The translations under genes and the position numbers were made by a program. A stretch of 64,000 nt of DNA from Mesorhabditis belari (taxonomy: Eukaryota; Nematoda; Chromadorea; Rhabditida; Rhabditidae). Where the stretch lies: the NCBI GenBank assembly GCA_958450365.1, contig CAUEEP010000930.1:993501-1057500 (forward strand), written 5' to 3'. The notes below the pieces were generated by a model. That model did not search any database and was not told the DNA's origin. It saw only the letters and a program-made list of their open reading frames with translations. The first letter of the stretch is position 1. Each line of letters starts with the position of its first letter. Below are positions 63,236 through 64,000 of this stretch, one piece after another.

Positions 63236-64000
63236 CCAGAAATTATACATTCCAAATATTGAATCCTTCTGTTTTTCCAATCACTTAAACATTCCAAATG
63301 TTGATCTTCAGCTCATTTAATTGTTTGTAAAGCCTCTAATTGTGAGTACACCGACAAACGTGCACTTTCTCGCACAGCTTGACAAGTTCTTTGTGCTCTT
63401 CTTTCTGAGAAACGCATCCCCTCTGGCGTACCGCGATTTGCAGTTTTCCCTTTGATTTCCCTTCAAGTTTTCCCTTTAATCTTATCACTTTAAAAGCTTT
63501 TTGTGGGTAATCGAGGGTAATTTTTGAGGGTTATTGTGTGCCAAAAAGGGTGCGTTTCCAAGCGAAAGCACAAAGTACAGCATTATTCTTGATTTCCATT
63601 TCTTGCATTCGATAATTCAACAAGAAACGGGTCTGTTTTCCATTGACGCTTTTTCTCTAGTCATATTTTGCCATTCTCTTCAACAAATCTAATATTTTTT
63701 GCCTTTTTTTGCCTTTTTTTGAAATTTTTCAATTCTTTTCCTCGATTTGCTCAAATTTTTTGAGTTTTCATGTGGATTTTAAATGTAATTCATATGTAAA
63801 TTTCCCCTCTGACACTCCATTTTAACGATTTTAAGGACATTTTCTTTGATCTCTTCTTCATTTAATAAGAAATAAAGATTTTTAAAATGATCAGCATTAA
63901 AAGCATTTATAAATCGCAATAAATTAAGTTCAAAGTGAATTTCGATCGAGATTTTGATATCAAAAGAAAAAACCGTAGCTTTTTTTTCCTTACAAACGAC
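63236..64000. other. No gene seen; two copies of the dispersed 45-nt motif
   Basis: 63388-63436 (tctttgtgctc ... aaacgcatcccctctggcg) and 63536-63580 (gtgtgccaaaaagggtgcgt ... agcacaaagtac) are in opposite orientations. The rest is AT-rich. Confidence 0.6.

Noticed and set aside
62981..63280. Frames on both strands with repeated VHFTVHFT / KMYCKMYC
   Set aside because: 12-nt minisatellite after the stop codon of the membrane-protein gene.
1..64000. CRISPR array
   Set aside because: The many short tandem repeats have no unique spacers of constant length, and the sequence is clearly from a nuclear genome with introns.

Overview
The window looks like nuclear DNA of a nematode, probably a rhabditid. 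The evidence is short AT-rich introns with tttcag acceptors, a neuropeptide-type GPCR with an NSSINFVIY seventh helix, many TA-flanked mariner/Tc1/Tc3/maT/pogo-like elements, ctacagtaa and ggattacggta minisatellites, and a degenerate interstitial array of GCCTAA, the complement of the nematode telomere unit TTAGGC. I could not fix the genus. No bacterial, viral or CRISPR features were seen.

1-7 kb: the 3' half of a GPCR gene (+ strand; TM6, TM7 and a Ser/Pro-rich tail), with two tRNA-like genes and a foldback MITE in its introns. Its last exon and 3' flank are duplicated 34 kb away, at 38.9-40.2 kb. 7.4-11.3 kb: a maT (DD37D) transposon carrying a captured piece of a host gene, a deleted mariner and a mariner-like MITE.

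11.5-25 kb, all on the minus strand: a cluster with three parts. A serine/threonine kinase gene (24.6-20.6 kb) is interrupted by two mariners, one of them intact. A long unrecognised protein N (18.3-15.2 kb) has two internal repeats, and its first visible exon is phase-compatible with the kinase exons, so the two may be one gene. A Pro/Met-rich protein A (12.9-11.5 kb) follows. A 2-kb direct tandem duplication has produced truncated copies of A and N between the intact ones.

25-37 kb is transposon-rich. It holds a pair of 520-bp MITEs, a Tc3-like element, a pogo-like element encoding only a Brinker-type DNA-binding protein, a two-EF-hand gene piece, and a three-level nest in which a mariner and an intact Tc1-like element sit at the exact centre of a 2 x 201-bp palindrome. 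37-39 kb: a kinase scrap head-to-head with a second, partly gene-converted copy of A.

39-49 kb has no protein gene that I can support. It carries many copies of a ~105-145 bp repeat family (starting acttgggtaattaaaccg), a separate ~45-nt dispersed motif, minisatellites and the telomere-like array. 49.6-63.0 kb is one gene assembled here from eight phase-consistent exons. It encodes a 260-residue four-helix membrane protein with two PPxY motifs, and its large introns are full of the same repeats and of tRNA-like units.
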